From assembly GCA_013695355.1 (NCBI GenBank), contig JACDAQ010000053.1, positions 48,547 to 112,546 on the forward strand: a stretch of DNA of 64,000 nucleotides, written 5' to 3'. The notes below the pieces were generated by a model. That model saw only the letters and a program-made list of their open reading frames with translations, had not been told where the DNA came from and did not search any database. The DNA is from Candidatus Protochlamydia sp. GTDB lineage: Bacteria > Chlamydiota > Chlamydiia > Chlamydiales > Parachlamydiaceae. A program made the position numbers and the translations under genes. Shown in pieces: positions 8,100 through 17,172 of the stretch (position 1 is the first letter of the stretch; each line of letters opens with the position of its first letter).

Positions 8100-9241
8100 A
8101 ATGAAGCCACCGCAGGCAAGACATTTTCCACATGTTGCAAATAGGATTCAAGGCGGCCTAAAATTTCTGGCATATTTTTCTTGCCAAATCCAATTCGAAA
8201 ATAATTACCTGGAAGATCGAAGACAGAACCAGGCATGATCAGAACGCCTTTATTGCGTACCAGATCCTCAGTAAAAGTTTCGACAGATAGAGGTAGTAGC
8301 AACTTAAGGACAGCCATTGTTCCGCTTTGAGGCCGCACCCATGCTAATCGCATTGTATTACGTTCCATGAATGCATCAAGGACATTTAAATTTTTCAGCA
8401 TAATTTCACGGTTGCGTTGAAATATTTTTTCTTTGGCTTTCAATGCCATAATTGCAAGAATTTCACTTGGAGCACTGTTGCAGATAGTTGTGTAGAGTTT
8501 ATAGGAGCCCGCAGCCTTTAAAAAAGCAGGGTCTTTGGCTGCTAACCAGCCAATCCGAAGGCCTGCAAGACCAAAAGATTTAGTCATTACGTTAAGAGTT
8601 ATTCCTTTTTCATAAGCATCGACAATTGAAGGTAAGCGTTGCTTTTCATCTATCTCCATGTATCTGTAAACTTCATCTGAAAAAACGTAAGCCCCGTTTT
8701 TGCGTGCTAATTCGATGATTCCTTCCAAAACTTCCTTTTCTAAAAGAGTTCCTGTTGGGTTATGGGGATAGTTAAGGACAATCAGCTTGGTTCTGGATTG
8801 AAAAGCCATTTCCACTTCCGTCAATTCCAATTTCCATCCATTCTCAGGTTTCAGCAGAATAGGCGTGATCTTGGCGCCAAATACCTTAGGTAAAGTAGAA
8901 AGTGATTGATAGCAAGGGTCTATAACAATGACATGATCACCTGGTTCGATCAGAACTTTCATTGTACAGTAAATTCCTTCCTCTGCTCCGGCAAAAGTGA
9001 AAATGTTATCGCGATTTAAAGAAGAATAAAGGCGGGCAATTTCTTCACGCAGCAGGGGATGGCCTGGAATTTCGGTATAATTAAAAGTTAAAGACTCCCA
9101 AAGCTGCTTCGTTTCAGAATCTGCCATGGTTAGCAGCTCTTGCAGCGTCCAGGTTTCTGCATCCGAACAGCAAAGCAAATAAGGAGACGTAAATTCATAT
9201 TTTTTCCAAAATTCTTCCAATTTAAATTCAGGCATTTTCAT
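8096..9241 (-). CDS. PLP-dependent class I/II aminotransferase
   Basis: 381 aa, the normal length for fold-type I aminotransferases. Visible landmarks: NYPHNPTG (residues 158-164), YVFSDEVY with Asp189 that pairs with the PLP pyridine nitrogen, TKSFGLAGLRIGW with Lys221 as Schiff-base lysine, and the substrate-carboxylate Arg in NYFRIGFG near the C-terminus. The open AETWTLQELL N-terminus resembles the branch near capreomycidine synthase/aspartate aminotransferase-like proteins. The donor amino acid cannot be predicted safely. It overlaps the regulator upstream (ATGA at 9238-9241) and the cyclodeaminase-like gene downstream, so all three are one operon. Confidence 0.85.
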   Translation of the reverse strand: MKMPEFKLEEFWKKYEFTSPYLLCCSDAETWTLQELLTMADSETKQLWESLTFNYTEIPGHPLLREEIARLYSSLNRDNIFTFAGAEEGIYCTMKVLIEPGDHVIVIDPCYQSLSTLPKVFGAKITPILLKPENGWKLELTEVEMAFQSRTKLIVLNYPHNPTGTLLEKEVLEGIIELARKNGAYVFSDEVYRYMEIDEKQRLPSIVDAYEKGITLNVMTKSFGLAGLRIGWLAAKDPAFLKAAGSYKLYTTICNSAPSEILAIMALKAKEKIFQRNREIMLKNLNVLDAFMERNTMRLAWVRPQSGTMAVLKLLLPLSVETFTEDLVRNKGVLIMPGSVFDLPGNYFRIGFGKKNMPEILGRLESYLQHVENVLPAVASL

Positions 9242-9843
9242 TTAGTATTCCTCAAATAGTTATAAATTGTGGCGCGAGAAAGATCGAGAACATCTCCAAC
9301 ATAAGCGGCGGCATTTTTAGCATTAAAGGCCCCTTCACGATGAAGCGCTTTGACAAGGTTCTGTTTTTTTTCTTTGCCAAGCATATTTAGTTCGGTCCCT
9401 TCATTAATTAGATACTCAGAAACATATAAATTTATTTTTTCTCTCCAATCATCTTTGAAAAGGATTTCCGGCTGGTTTTCATTATTTTGAGCGCTTAACC
9501 AAAAGTCCAAAAGATGACGAAATTCTTCCCATTTTGAAAGATCAAGATTGATGCATAAAAGTGCTACAGGTTGATCATTTTCATTTCTCAGAGTGGCTGT
9601 GCATGACCTTATTTTTTTGCCATCCCAGTTTGTTTTGACATACAAGGGAAATACGTCAGGAAGAAGGGCATAATCTGCCAACTCCTCAATCAAAGATTCT
9701 TCGCCAACTTTTCTCTTCGAAAAATTATTAAAAATAGCCGCGATTTTACCGGTTTCCAAATCATGTATAACAACTTCGCCATGAGGTTGTAGCAAACGGG
9801 CGATTGCCTGAGAAATGTGAAAAAAGTTTTTTAGAAATGCCAT
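9238..9843 (-). CDS. YheO/DauR-like transcriptional regulator
   Basis: 201 aa from the ATG at 9843. A GTG at 9864 would give 208 aa, but it falls inside the predicted -10 element, while the ATG has a GAGGG ribosome site 4 bases upstream. Residues about 15-110 form the PAS-like YheO sensor domain (PHGEVVIHDLETGKIAAIFN, then PVALLCINLDLS). The C-terminal 60 residues end in a helix-turn-helix (AYVGDVLDLSRATIYNYLR). DauR of this family represses D-arginine catabolism genes. Here it leads an operon with an aminotransferase and a cyclodeaminase-like enzyme, so an amino acid or its keto acid is a plausible ligand. Autoregulation is suggested by the palindrome in its own promoter. Confidence 0.8.
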   Translation of the reverse strand: MAFLKNFFHISQAIARLLQPHGEVVIHDLETGKIAAIFNNFSKRKVGEESLIEELADYALLPDVFPLYVKTNWDGKKIRSCTATLRNENDQPVALLCINLDLSKWEEFRHLLDFWLSAQNNENQPEILFKDDWREKINLYVSEYLINEGTELNMLGKEKKQNLVKALHREGAFNAKNAAAYVGDVLDLSRATIYNYLRNTK

Positions 9844-9862
9844 TGTCCCTCTTTTTTTATAC

Positions 9863-9892
9863 ACAATAGTCTAAAATAGACTTTTTTGTCAA
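9863..9892 (-). promoter_or_regulatory. Promoter with embedded operator for the regulator-aminotransferase operon
   Basis: On the minus strand TTGACA (9892-9887) and TATTGT (9868-9863) are 18 bases apart. A perfect 6-3-6 inverted repeat, AGTCTA-AAA-TAGACT (plus strand 9868-9882), occupies the spacer and touches the -10. This is a classic repressor position. The expected transcription start near 9856 lies upstream of the ATG at 9843 and downstream of the alternative GTG, supporting the ATG. Confidence 0.6.
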
Positions 9893-9998
9893 AAACTTTT
9901 CATCTCATAAAAATGCTTCATGCAATTTTAAAAGTGACAGACCATTCTTACGAAGCTTCGAAGTGGTATAAAATCTATCTATAACCTATAATTTATGT

Positions 9999-10964
9999 AT
10001 GAAAAAATTTTTACTATTTATTATTTTGATTTTTTTAATCAAACCTGCCAATTTATTATTGGGAAATTCATTAGGTATGAAGAAAAAAATTGTATTCATT
10101 GTGAATCCCCTAGCGCATGAATTAAAGGGCCTTGATTTCGCAGGAATAGTAAAAGAAAATTTAGATCATGGCATGTTTGATTATAAAATTATTTATACCG
10201 AATATGCGCAGCATGCTGGAGAATTGGCCAATAATGCCATTTTTGATTCTGCTGACATTATAGCTGCAGTGGGAGGGGATGGGACAGTGAATGAAATAGG
10301 CAAAACATTGGTCAATACGAAGGCTACTTTAGCTATTATTCCGGTCGGATCAGGAAATGGATTAGCTAGGCATTTAGGCATCCCACTTGGATTGAAACAG
10401 GCAATTAAAGCCCTTAACCAATCTAAGCCTATTTTAATTGACACTGCTAAAATCAACGATCAAACATTTCTAGGAGTTGCCGGTATAGGATTTGATGCAA
10501 AAATTGCCCACCAGTTCGCCCGGTTTGGTAAAAGAGGTTTTTATTCCTATTGCAAGGTAGCTTTAAGAGAATTCAGACGCTATACTCCTCAATCCTATCT
10601 AATCAATATTGACGGGAAGCAAATAACCAGAAAAGCTTTCATTTTAACATTTGCAAACAGTTCGCAATATGGAAATAATTTTATTATTGCTCCAAAGGCA
10701 CAGATTTCTGATGGTTATCTTGATTTGGTCATCATTGATGCTATTCCCCGCTATTCAATCCTTCCATTCATCTATAACTTTATGCATGGTACCCTTGACC
10801 GTTCGCATCATTTTGAGACGCTAAAATTCAAAGAAATTGCTATTCGCCATTCCTCCGGACAAGCTCATTTTGATGGAGAGCCAATGCTGATTGAAAATGA
10901 CATAAAAGTTACTATTCAGCCTGGATCATTGAAAATTTTAGTTCCGGTCCACAGAGCTCATTAA
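9999..10964 (+). CDS. Diacylglycerol/sphingosine kinase-like lipid kinase
   Basis: 321 aa. The DAGK catalytic domain starts near residue 29 (KKIVFIVNPLAH) and has AAVGGDGTVNEI with the GGDGT nucleotide-binding loop at residues 92-96, IPVGSGNGLARHLGIP, and AHFDGEP near the C-terminus. YegS/DgkB-type enzymes phosphorylate lipid hydroxyls such as diacylglycerol. The first 26 residues are a hydrophobic stretch (FLLFIILIFLIKPANLLL) that could be a membrane anchor. Alternatively translation starts at Met27, as in most family members; neither start has a strong ribosome site. In an intracellular bacterium the lipid substrate may come from the host, but nothing here proves that. Confidence 0.8.
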   Translation: MKKFLLFIILIFLIKPANLLLGNSLGMKKKIVFIVNPLAHELKGLDFAGIVKENLDHGMFDYKIIYTEYAQHAGELANNAIFDSADIIAAVGGDGTVNEIGKTLVNTKATLAIIPVGSGNGLARHLGIPLGLKQAIKALNQSKPILIDTAKINDQTFLGVAGIGFDAKIAHQFARFGKRGFYSYCKVALREFRRYTPQSYLINIDGKQITRKAFILTFANSSQYGNNFIIAPKAQISDGYLDLVIIDAIPRYSILPFIYNFMHGTLDRSHHFETLKFKEIAIRHSSGQAHFDGEPMLIENDIKVTIQPGSLKILVPVHRAH

Positions 10965-10995
10965 CGATAGTATTTGGCAACATTATAATAAATCA

Positions 10996-11865
10996 TCAGG
11001 GTACGGCTATTTCGGCAACGATTTTAGCGACAGCATTTACTATGCTATTATGTCCATGGCCTGGCACAATGGCATAACGTACGCTTTGCCCGTTGACTTC
11101 CATTAATGAAGAATCATAATTGGTTACTTGCCAGTCATGCGGAGACGCAATGAAGGTATAATCACGCCTCGGTCCAATGTTCATTCCATTCAACCACTCT
11201 TGATTCAACTGCTGATTGCGCATCGATTCTGTAGGCATTTCTTCAGAAATGTTTTTTGACATTAACCATGATAGACCCACTTTATTAGCCAGATTTACTA
11301 AAGATGATCCTTTGCAAGCTCCTACAATGGAGACAAAGCGCAGCTTTTTAATATTGGTATTATTTTCCAGCTTTGCAATTTCAGCTTCGATGGCCCGTGA
11401 AATTCTTCCGCCATTAGAAATACCTATCAGGACCAATTCCTTCTCGCCAGGTGTGTTAGCCCAAAGGGTAATATCTGCTAAAACTTGTCTTACCATATCG
11501 TCTAAAAGGGCATTTCCTTTTTGCAGGACGCGAGGAATAAAAATGTCAGTCTCAGAAAGATCCCGATTTTGTAATTCGTTTAGAAACTTTTTAAATTGAG
11601 AGGGATTGTTATTAAGTCCATGAATGCAAACAATAAGCCTATTTTTTGCCAGCCCATTAGTATTTGTGAAAGAGTCCATCTGTGCATCTACCCGGTGAAT
11701 TAACAGGCTAAATTTATTTAAAGTGTAAATTAACAGTGTTCCAAAGCTTTTAATTAGACTAATGACTTTTTTTGACCAGTGAATGTCATTAAAATGGGAA
11801 ATGCAAGCGGATGCATTATTAAAAAAATCAATATTTTGTATTTGAGTTATTGGTTGCAAATTCAT
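10996..11865 (-). CDS. Alpha/beta hydrolase (lipase/esterase-like)
   Basis: 289 aa from the ATG at 11865; a TTG at 11877 would start inside the adjacent repeat element and is less likely. Fold markers are the oxyanion-hole CIHGLNNNP (residues about 80-88), the nucleophile elbow GISNGG with Ser150, and PGHGHNSI with the catalytic His near the C-terminus. A hydrophobic segment at about 35-57 precedes the domain and may anchor it. Substrate unknown; lipases with such N-terminal extensions often act on acyl esters. The 163-bp inverted-repeat element ends 3 bases before this ATG, so the native leader and promoter have been replaced by the repeat. Confidence 0.75.
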   Translation of the reverse strand: MNLQPITQIQNIDFFNNASACISHFNDIHWSKKVISLIKSFGTLLIYTLNKFSLLIHRVDAQMDSFTNTNGLAKNRLIVCIHGLNNNPSQFKKFLNELQNRDLSETDIFIPRVLQKGNALLDDMVRQVLADITLWANTPGEKELVLIGISNGGRISRAIEAEIAKLENNTNIKKLRFVSIVGACKGSSLVNLANKVGLSWLMSKNISEEMPTESMRNQQLNQEWLNGMNIGPRRDYTFIASPHDWQVTNYDSSLMEVNGQSVRYAIVPGHGHNSIVNAVAKIVAEIAVP

Positions 11866-11868
11866 ATG

Positions 11869-12031
11869 TATACCCAAGTGAATTCAAAAATTGGAAATTT
11901 GGACTGCTTCAAAGCCCCGGGGTTGGCGATCTAAAACGACCCAATATTATAATATGGGGTCGTTTTAGATCCGTCAACCGCGGGAGCTTTCAAGCTAGTC
12001 CAAATCCAATTTTTGAGTTCACTTGGGTATA
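11869..12031. repeat. 163-bp MITE-like inverted-repeat element
   Basis: The ends TATACCCAAGTGAA (11869) and TTCACTTGGGTATA (12018-12031) are exact inverted copies. Complementarity continues inward over most of the length (AAAAATTGGA with TCCAATTTTT, then GATCTAAAACGACCC with GGGTCGTTTTAGATC) to a short centre near 11950. It codes for nothing. Related end fragments occur at 41604, 50697 and 53268, so this is a dispersed family. It abuts the start of the hydrolase gene. Confidence 0.75.
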
Positions 12032-12187
12032 AATTCCAATTTTATTTTTTTAATTTTTATATTTTATTCAATTTTTAATAAATGTCAATCGATCCTTATT
12101 AATTTGTTTTAGTGTCTAAAAATTTAATCTTTTGTTATTTTTTCTGTTGATGAAAGTCATAATTTCAAACTAAAGTTTTAGGCGGGC

Positions 12188-13420
12188 ATGAAGATATTAC
12201 ACACTGCCGACTGGCATATTGGACAGCACTTGCATTCGCGCAAGCGCTACCATGAATTCGAACAGTTTTTTAAATGGCTTGTCGCAAAAATTGATGCCGA
12301 AGCCTTCGACGTGCTGCTTGTGGCAGGCGATGTGTTCGACACAACGACACCAAGCAATTACGCACAAGAACTTTACAATAATTTTTTAGCCGAAATTTCA
12401 AAAACTGCCTGCCGCCATGTTGTTATAACCGGGGGTAATCACGATTCTCCTTCTTTGCTGAATGCCCAGCGCAATGTCTTTAAACTTTTGCAAATCCATG
12501 TTGTTGGGAATGCCGAGGATTGCCCTAAGGACGAGGTTTTGCTTTTGCATGATTCTAATGGGAAGCCTGAGCTGATCGTCTGCGCTGTTCCTTATCTGCG
12601 CGACCGCGATATCCGTAAATCAGAACCGGGGGAAACACTTGAGGAAAAGGGGAAAAAGTTGATTGAAGGGGTTCGACTTCACTATGCAGAAGTCTGTGAC
12701 GAAGCTGTACGACTACAAAAAAGCCTTCACCAGTGGGTGCCGATCATTGCCATGGGCCATTTGTTTACCGCCGGAGGAAAAACAACTGACGGGGATGGGG
12801 TACGGGACCTGTATGTCGGCTCCCTTGGGCATATTCATGCTGAGATATTTCCTGCCTGCATCGACTATTTGGCCCTTGGCCACTTGCACGCTCCCCAAAT
12901 GGTGGGAGGAAAAGATTTCATGCGTTATTCAGGCTCACCTTTACCGCTAAACTTTTCAGAAGCCTGCCAGGATAAGGAAATTGTTAGCGTTGAATTTGCC
13001 GGCAAGCAAATTACGGTCGAGGGAGTGAAGATTCCCTGCTTTCAAGCCTTAAAAAGGATCAGGGGAGATTGGGAATATATTTTTAATGAAATTGCCAAAG
13101 CAAAAGAGGCGGGGAGCAAGGCCTTTTTAGAGCTTATCTATACCGGCGCAGAGTTCATCGATTCTACCCTAAGCAGCAAGCTGGAGGTCTGCATCGAGGG
13201 CTCGTCCATGGAAATTTTAAAGATCAATAACGAACGGAAACGCGACCGAATCCTTGCTGAAGGAGAGATCACAGCCTCTCTTGATGATCTGCAGCCTATA
13301 GATGTTTTTAAGAGTTTATTGGAAGCTGAAATGATTCCAGCGATTGTCAGTGATGACCTGATTACGCGATTTAGGGAGATAGAATCTCAAGTCGCAGAAG
13401 AAGATAAGAATTTCTCATAA
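12188..13420 (+). CDS. sbcD: Exonuclease SbcD (Mre11-like nuclease subunit)
   Basis: 410 aa. The metallophosphoesterase motifs are intact: MKILHTADWHIG, LLVAGDVFD, ITGGNHDS, AMGHLFT and LALGHLHAPQ, with Asp/His/Asn ligands for two Mn2+ ions. SbcD is the nuclease subunit that, with SbcC, opens hairpins and trims blocked DNA ends. It is followed 20 bases later by sbcC, the usual operon order. The C-terminal ~130 residues form the capping/SbcC-binding region. Normal length for the family. The ATG at 12188 follows a GGCGGGC stretch. Confidence 0.95.
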   Translation: MKILHTADWHIGQHLHSRKRYHEFEQFFKWLVAKIDAEAFDVLLVAGDVFDTTTPSNYAQELYNNFLAEISKTACRHVVITGGNHDSPSLLNAQRNVFKLLQIHVVGNAEDCPKDEVLLLHDSNGKPELIVCAVPYLRDRDIRKSEPGETLEEKGKKLIEGVRLHYAEVCDEAVRLQKSLHQWVPIIAMGHLFTAGGKTTDGDGVRDLYVGSLGHIHAEIFPACIDYLALGHLHAPQMVGGKDFMRYSGSPLPLNFSEACQDKEIVSVEFAGKQITVEGVKIPCFQALKRIRGDWEYIFNEIAKAKEAGSKAFLELIYTGAEFIDSTLSSKLEVCIEGSSMEILKINNERKRDRILAEGEITASLDDLQPIDVFKSLLEAEMIPAIVSDDLITRFREIESQVAEEDKNFS

Positions 13421-13440
13421 TCACTTAATAAGAGACATCA

Positions 13441-16400
13441 ATGCGAATCCTGCATTTAAGGCTAAAAAATTTGAATTCACTCGTAGGGGAATGGAACATT
13501 GATTTTACCCACCCTGAATATACGAATAATGGCATTTTTGCCATTACTGGCCCTACCGGCGCAGGCAAGTCAACTTTGTTGGATGCTATCTGTTTAGCGT
13601 TATACGGCAAAACGCCCCGGTTGGATAAAATATCAAAAAGCTCCAATGAAATAATGGCACGGCAAACCGGAGAGTGTTTTTCCGAAGTGACTTTCGAAAC
13701 AGCGGGTGGAAAATACCGCTGCTTTTGGGGGCAGCACCGCTCTCATAAAAAAGCTGGCGAGAAACTGCAGGATGCCAGGCGTGAAATTGTCGATGCCGTA
13801 ACAAATATCCCTTTAGAATGCCATTTAAATAAAGTGGAAGCCAAAGTGGAAGAAATTACCGGCATGGATTTCCATCGGTTTACCCGTTCGATGTTGCTGG
13901 CGCAAGGAAGCTTTGACGTTTTTTTGAAGGCACCGCCGAGCGAGCGGGCGCCGATCTTGGAGCAGATTACCGGAACTGAAATATACACGCAAATTTCTAT
14001 CAACGCATTTGAAAGGGCAAAGAAAGAAGCTAAAAAATTGGAAGAGCTGAATGCAGAGCTCATAGCTATTCGTCCACTCTCCGATGAGGACGAAAAAAAA
14101 TATGCCGCTGAAGAGCAGGAAAAATACGCTGAAACTGTCCGCCTGTCTAAAAGCCTCCAAATCCTGAGCGAACAATGTAAATGGCGCGAAGAAATGGACC
14201 GTGTTTCATTTGATCTAAAAGAGTTAGAATTAAAATGGGCCCTTCACCTCGAAGAAGAAAATAGACTCCGTCCAGAATTAAATCAATTAGAGCAGGCCAT
14301 TAAGGCCTTGAATTTTGAGGCCGATTTCAGGGATCTTTGCCATTTAAAGCAAAGCCGGGATGACGGGTTAGTGAACCAGAACAAATCTATGGTTGAACGT
14401 TCCTTTTTGGAAAATAGTATAAGGGAAAAAAATAAAAGTCTTGAGATCTACCGTATGGGACGTGAGGAGCTATTCACGCGGCAAAAAATTGAATTGGAGA
14501 TATTTAATCAGGTCAGGGAAATTGATAAGGATTTGAAAAGGGAACAGAACAATCTAAAAGAACTTTCCTTACGTATGGCAAAAGAGGAAGAAGCTATCCT
14601 TGTCCATAGAAAAATTATTGAAGAGGGTCAAAGCAAAGGTGCGGAGTACAATTCCAATTTAATGACAATTCAAGCTTATTTCGATAATTTTGAAAAAGAT
14701 GAAATGCTTATCGAAAAATTTTCAATGCTTAAAGAAAATTTACATCACTGCAAAGAAAAAAACGGCTTGATCAGGGTTAAGCAGGAAGAGGCAATTGCTT
14801 CAAATGAATCTTTGGATAAGGCGAAAATACAGGTCAATTGCGACCTTAAAGATTATACAGAAGCTTTGGAAAAGACTGAAAAATTTAAGGCCGCTTTCGA
14901 GACCTTATCAAAAGAGCATGAGGCTGCTTCAAGGGGCATGGACGCGCTTCAATGGAATAATGAAATAAAAAAATTTTTGGCACAAGAGCAGCTTTTAAAA
15001 GAAATAATAGGTTTGTTGGAACGTATTCAAAGCAGCGGGCTTAACCAAAAATCAAATCTTGCAGCGAAGCAGGCATTTGAGGAAAAGCTTGCTTATTACC
15101 GTCTGGAAGAAGAGAGATTTCATAATGAAAAGATTGAATTGGACTTAAAAATCGAAACATACAACCGGCATCAGGCCTTTCAGAATCGCATTCAAACATT
15201 GGATGAAGCAAGGTCCCAATTACGTAGCCAGGAACCTTGCCCTTTGTGCGGCTCTTTAGAGCATCCTTTTCTAGAACACGATTACCCACAAGTGCGCCTG
15301 GATGATGAAAAGGTCAACCAGGCTAAAAATGAAATAAAAGAACTCTTTAATTCACTCCATCATTTGGCTAAAGAGATTTCTAGGATTGAAACGGAATTAG
15401 CGGGGTGTGAAAAGAAACAAAGCGAAGAGATAGATTTATCGATAGTGCTTAAAAAGATAGCTATCGAACTGCTCAGCAAGGCAGGTTGCATACAAAATGA
15501 ATTTCCTGCAATCGCGGAGATAAAGGGTTGGCATAATCAAAGTTTAGAAGAATCAAGGGAACTAGAAAAGGATTATAACACCTTTCTAAAAATTAGTAAA
15601 AATAGAGAAGAAGCGCAGCAGATTTACAATAAGGCTTTACAATACTCTTCAAGGTTAAAAGAAAGGCTCGAAGAAGTGAACGCTGCGCAAAATAAGTTGG
15701 AAAGCCACTGCCATTATTTGGGCCTGGAACTGGAAAGCTTGCTGAAGGACTCTGCGAAAATTGAAAGCTTTCTTATTGAAGCCCTTCAACCCTTTGGTTT
15801 TACGCTTACTCATGATGCATCCGAAATTGAAGATAGATTGTTTGATCGGCTGGCACGATGGAAACAATGCAAAAATGAACATAAGCGATTAGAAGAAGAG
15901 GTCCAAAAAGAGCTTTTGCAGATGACCATTCAAAAAGGGCATTTGGAAACGGCGGAAAAGATATTCAAACAGAACGATGCTACTAAAACTAAACTTATAA
16001 ACTTTCTTGAAGAGTTATCTTTGATAAGGCTTCAACTTTTCGGCAATAAATTTCCGGATGCGGAAGAGGAACGCTTAAATATTAGTGTGGTAAATGCAAA
16101 TGCAGCTTTTGATACCTTAAAGAATGAATGCAGCCGGTTACAGCATCGGCAGGAAAGCCTGAAAGAGAATATCGCTGGGCTTGCAGCGTTGATAGAAGAG
16201 CATGCCTGCCAACTTAAAATAAAAGAAGAAGCCTTTATCAACCATATTCATCAAGCCGGGTTTCCTGATTTGGAAGCTTATCAGCAAGCTTCACTTGATC
16301 ATGAAACCCGAAGCATGTTGAGTAAACTTAAAAATGATTTTGAGAAAAGAAAAGCGGAACTGACTGCCAACAAAAAGGCATCTGAAAAAAAGTTGCTTCA

Positions 16401-17109
16401 ACTTACCATTGAACTTAAAACGGACGAGACGCTCGATGATTTGGAAAAACAGTTCGAGAAAATATTAGATGAACTTGAAAAAGTCAAAGAGAGAAGCGCG
16501 ATCTTAAAAGACAGGCTGGCTGAGAATGAAAAAAAGAAAATTGAAGCCAGAGTTGTTCAGGATAGGATTGCAAGGCAAAGCAAAGAGAATGAAATTTGGA
16601 AATATCTGAGTCATTTAATTGGAGCTGCAGACGGGAAGAAATTTCGGGATTTTGCCCAAAAAATGACTTTAGAAATGATGATAGGACATACGAACCGGCA
16701 GCTCGTTAAAATGAGCGACAGGTATTTACTAAAGCAGTCTAAAGAATTTCCTTTAGAACTTGAAGTAGTTGATAATTATCAGGCAGGAGAAGAGCGTTCG
16801 GTTAAGAATCTCTCTGGAGGAGAGGGCTTTATTGTAAGCCTGGCCCTGGCCCTAGGCCTTTCTCAGATGAGCAGTAGCAAGGTCCGGTTAGAAACGCTTT
16901 TTTTGGACGAAGGCTTTGGAACCCTGGATGAGCAAGCCTTAGAAGCTGCTTTGGATACTTTATCTGAATTGCACCAGGAAGGCAAAGTCATCGGTCTTAT
17001 CTCCCATGTGGCTGTTTTGAAAGAAAGGATTTCAACACAGATCAAAATCAAGCCCATATCAGGAGGACGCAGCCGCATTGAAGGCCCCGGCTGCAGTTTT
17101 AAGCAGTAA
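13441..17109 (+). CDS. sbcC: Exonuclease SbcC (Rad50-like SMC ATPase)
   Basis: 1222 aa. Walker A GPTGAGKST at residues 37-45; long coiled coils at about 180-590 and 620-1000; a zinc-hook CPLC near residue 600 at the coiled-coil apex; the ABC signature NLSGGEG and Walker B LFLDEGFGTLD in the C-terminal ATPase half. Two ATPase halves join to form the head that drives the SbcD nuclease. Both the head and the hook motifs are complete, so the complex should be functional. Length is somewhat above the ~1050 aa of E. coli SbcC, mainly in the coiled coils. Confidence 0.95.
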   Translation: MRILHLRLKNLNSLVGEWNIDFTHPEYTNNGIFAITGPTGAGKSTLLDAICLALYGKTPRLDKISKSSNEIMARQTGECFSEVTFETAGGKYRCFWGQHRSHKKAGEKLQDARREIVDAVTNIPLECHLNKVEAKVEEITGMDFHRFTRSMLLAQGSFDVFLKAPPSERAPILEQITGTEIYTQISINAFERAKKEAKKLEELNAELIAIRPLSDEDEKKYAAEEQEKYAETVRLSKSLQILSEQCKWREEMDRVSFDLKELELKWALHLEEENRLRPELNQLEQAIKALNFEADFRDLCHLKQSRDDGLVNQNKSMVERSFLENSIREKNKSLEIYRMGREELFTRQKIELEIFNQVREIDKDLKREQNNLKELSLRMAKEEEAILVHRKIIEEGQSKGAEYNSNLMTIQAYFDNFEKDEMLIEKFSMLKENLHHCKEKNGLIRVKQEEAIASNESLDKAKIQVNCDLKDYTEALEKTEKFKAAFETLSKEHEAASRGMDALQWNNEIKKFLAQEQLLKEIIGLLERIQSSGLNQKSNLAAKQAFEEKLAYYRLEEERFHNEKIELDLKIETYNRHQAFQNRIQTLDEARSQLRSQEPCPLCGSLEHPFLEHDYPQVRLDDEKVNQAKNEIKELFNSLHHLAKEISRIETELAGCEKKQSEEIDLSIVLKKIAIELLSKAGCIQNEFPAIAEIKGWHNQSLEESRELEKDYNTFLKISKNREEAQQIYNKALQYSSRLKERLEEVNAAQNKLESHCHYLGLELESLLKDSAKIESFLIEALQPFGFTLTHDASEIEDRLFDRLARWKQCKNEHKRLEEEVQKELLQMTIQKGHLETAEKIFKQNDATKTKLINFLEELSLIRLQLFGNKFPDAEEERLNISVVNANAAFDTLKNECSRLQHRQESLKENIAGLAALIEEHACQLKIKEEAFINHIHQAGFPDLEAYQQASLDHETRSMLSKLKNDFEKRKAELTANKKASEKKLLQLTIELKTDETLDDLEKQFEKILDELEKVKERSAILKDRLAENEKKKIEARVVQDRIARQSKENEIWKYLSHLIGAADGKKFRDFAQKMTLEMMIGHTNRQLVKMSDRYLLKQSKEFPLELEVVDNYQAGEERSVKNLSGGEGFIVSLALALGLSQMSSSKVRLETLFLDEGFGTLDEQALEAALDTLSELHQEGKVIGLISHVAVLKERISTQIKIKPISGGRSRIEGPGCSFKQ

Positions 17110-17172
17110 AAAAATTTGACTCCTTATTAAAAACGATATAGAAATAAGTTTAAATATAAGGAGAACTTTTTT

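Noticed and set aside
9238..9864. GTG start at 9864 for the YheO-like regulator
   Set aside because: The GTG lies within the predicted -10 element; the ATG at 9843 has a ribosome site.
10996..11877. TTG start at 11877 for the a/b hydrolase
   Set aside because: It is inside the MITE-like repeat and gives four extra residues (MGIH) unlikely to be native.
11850..12032. 60-codon ORF over the 163-bp repeat
   Set aside because: A by-product of the palindrome; no coding features.
12663..12950. 95-codon plus-strand frame within sbcD
   Set aside because: Shadow of sbcD, which has all nuclease motifs.
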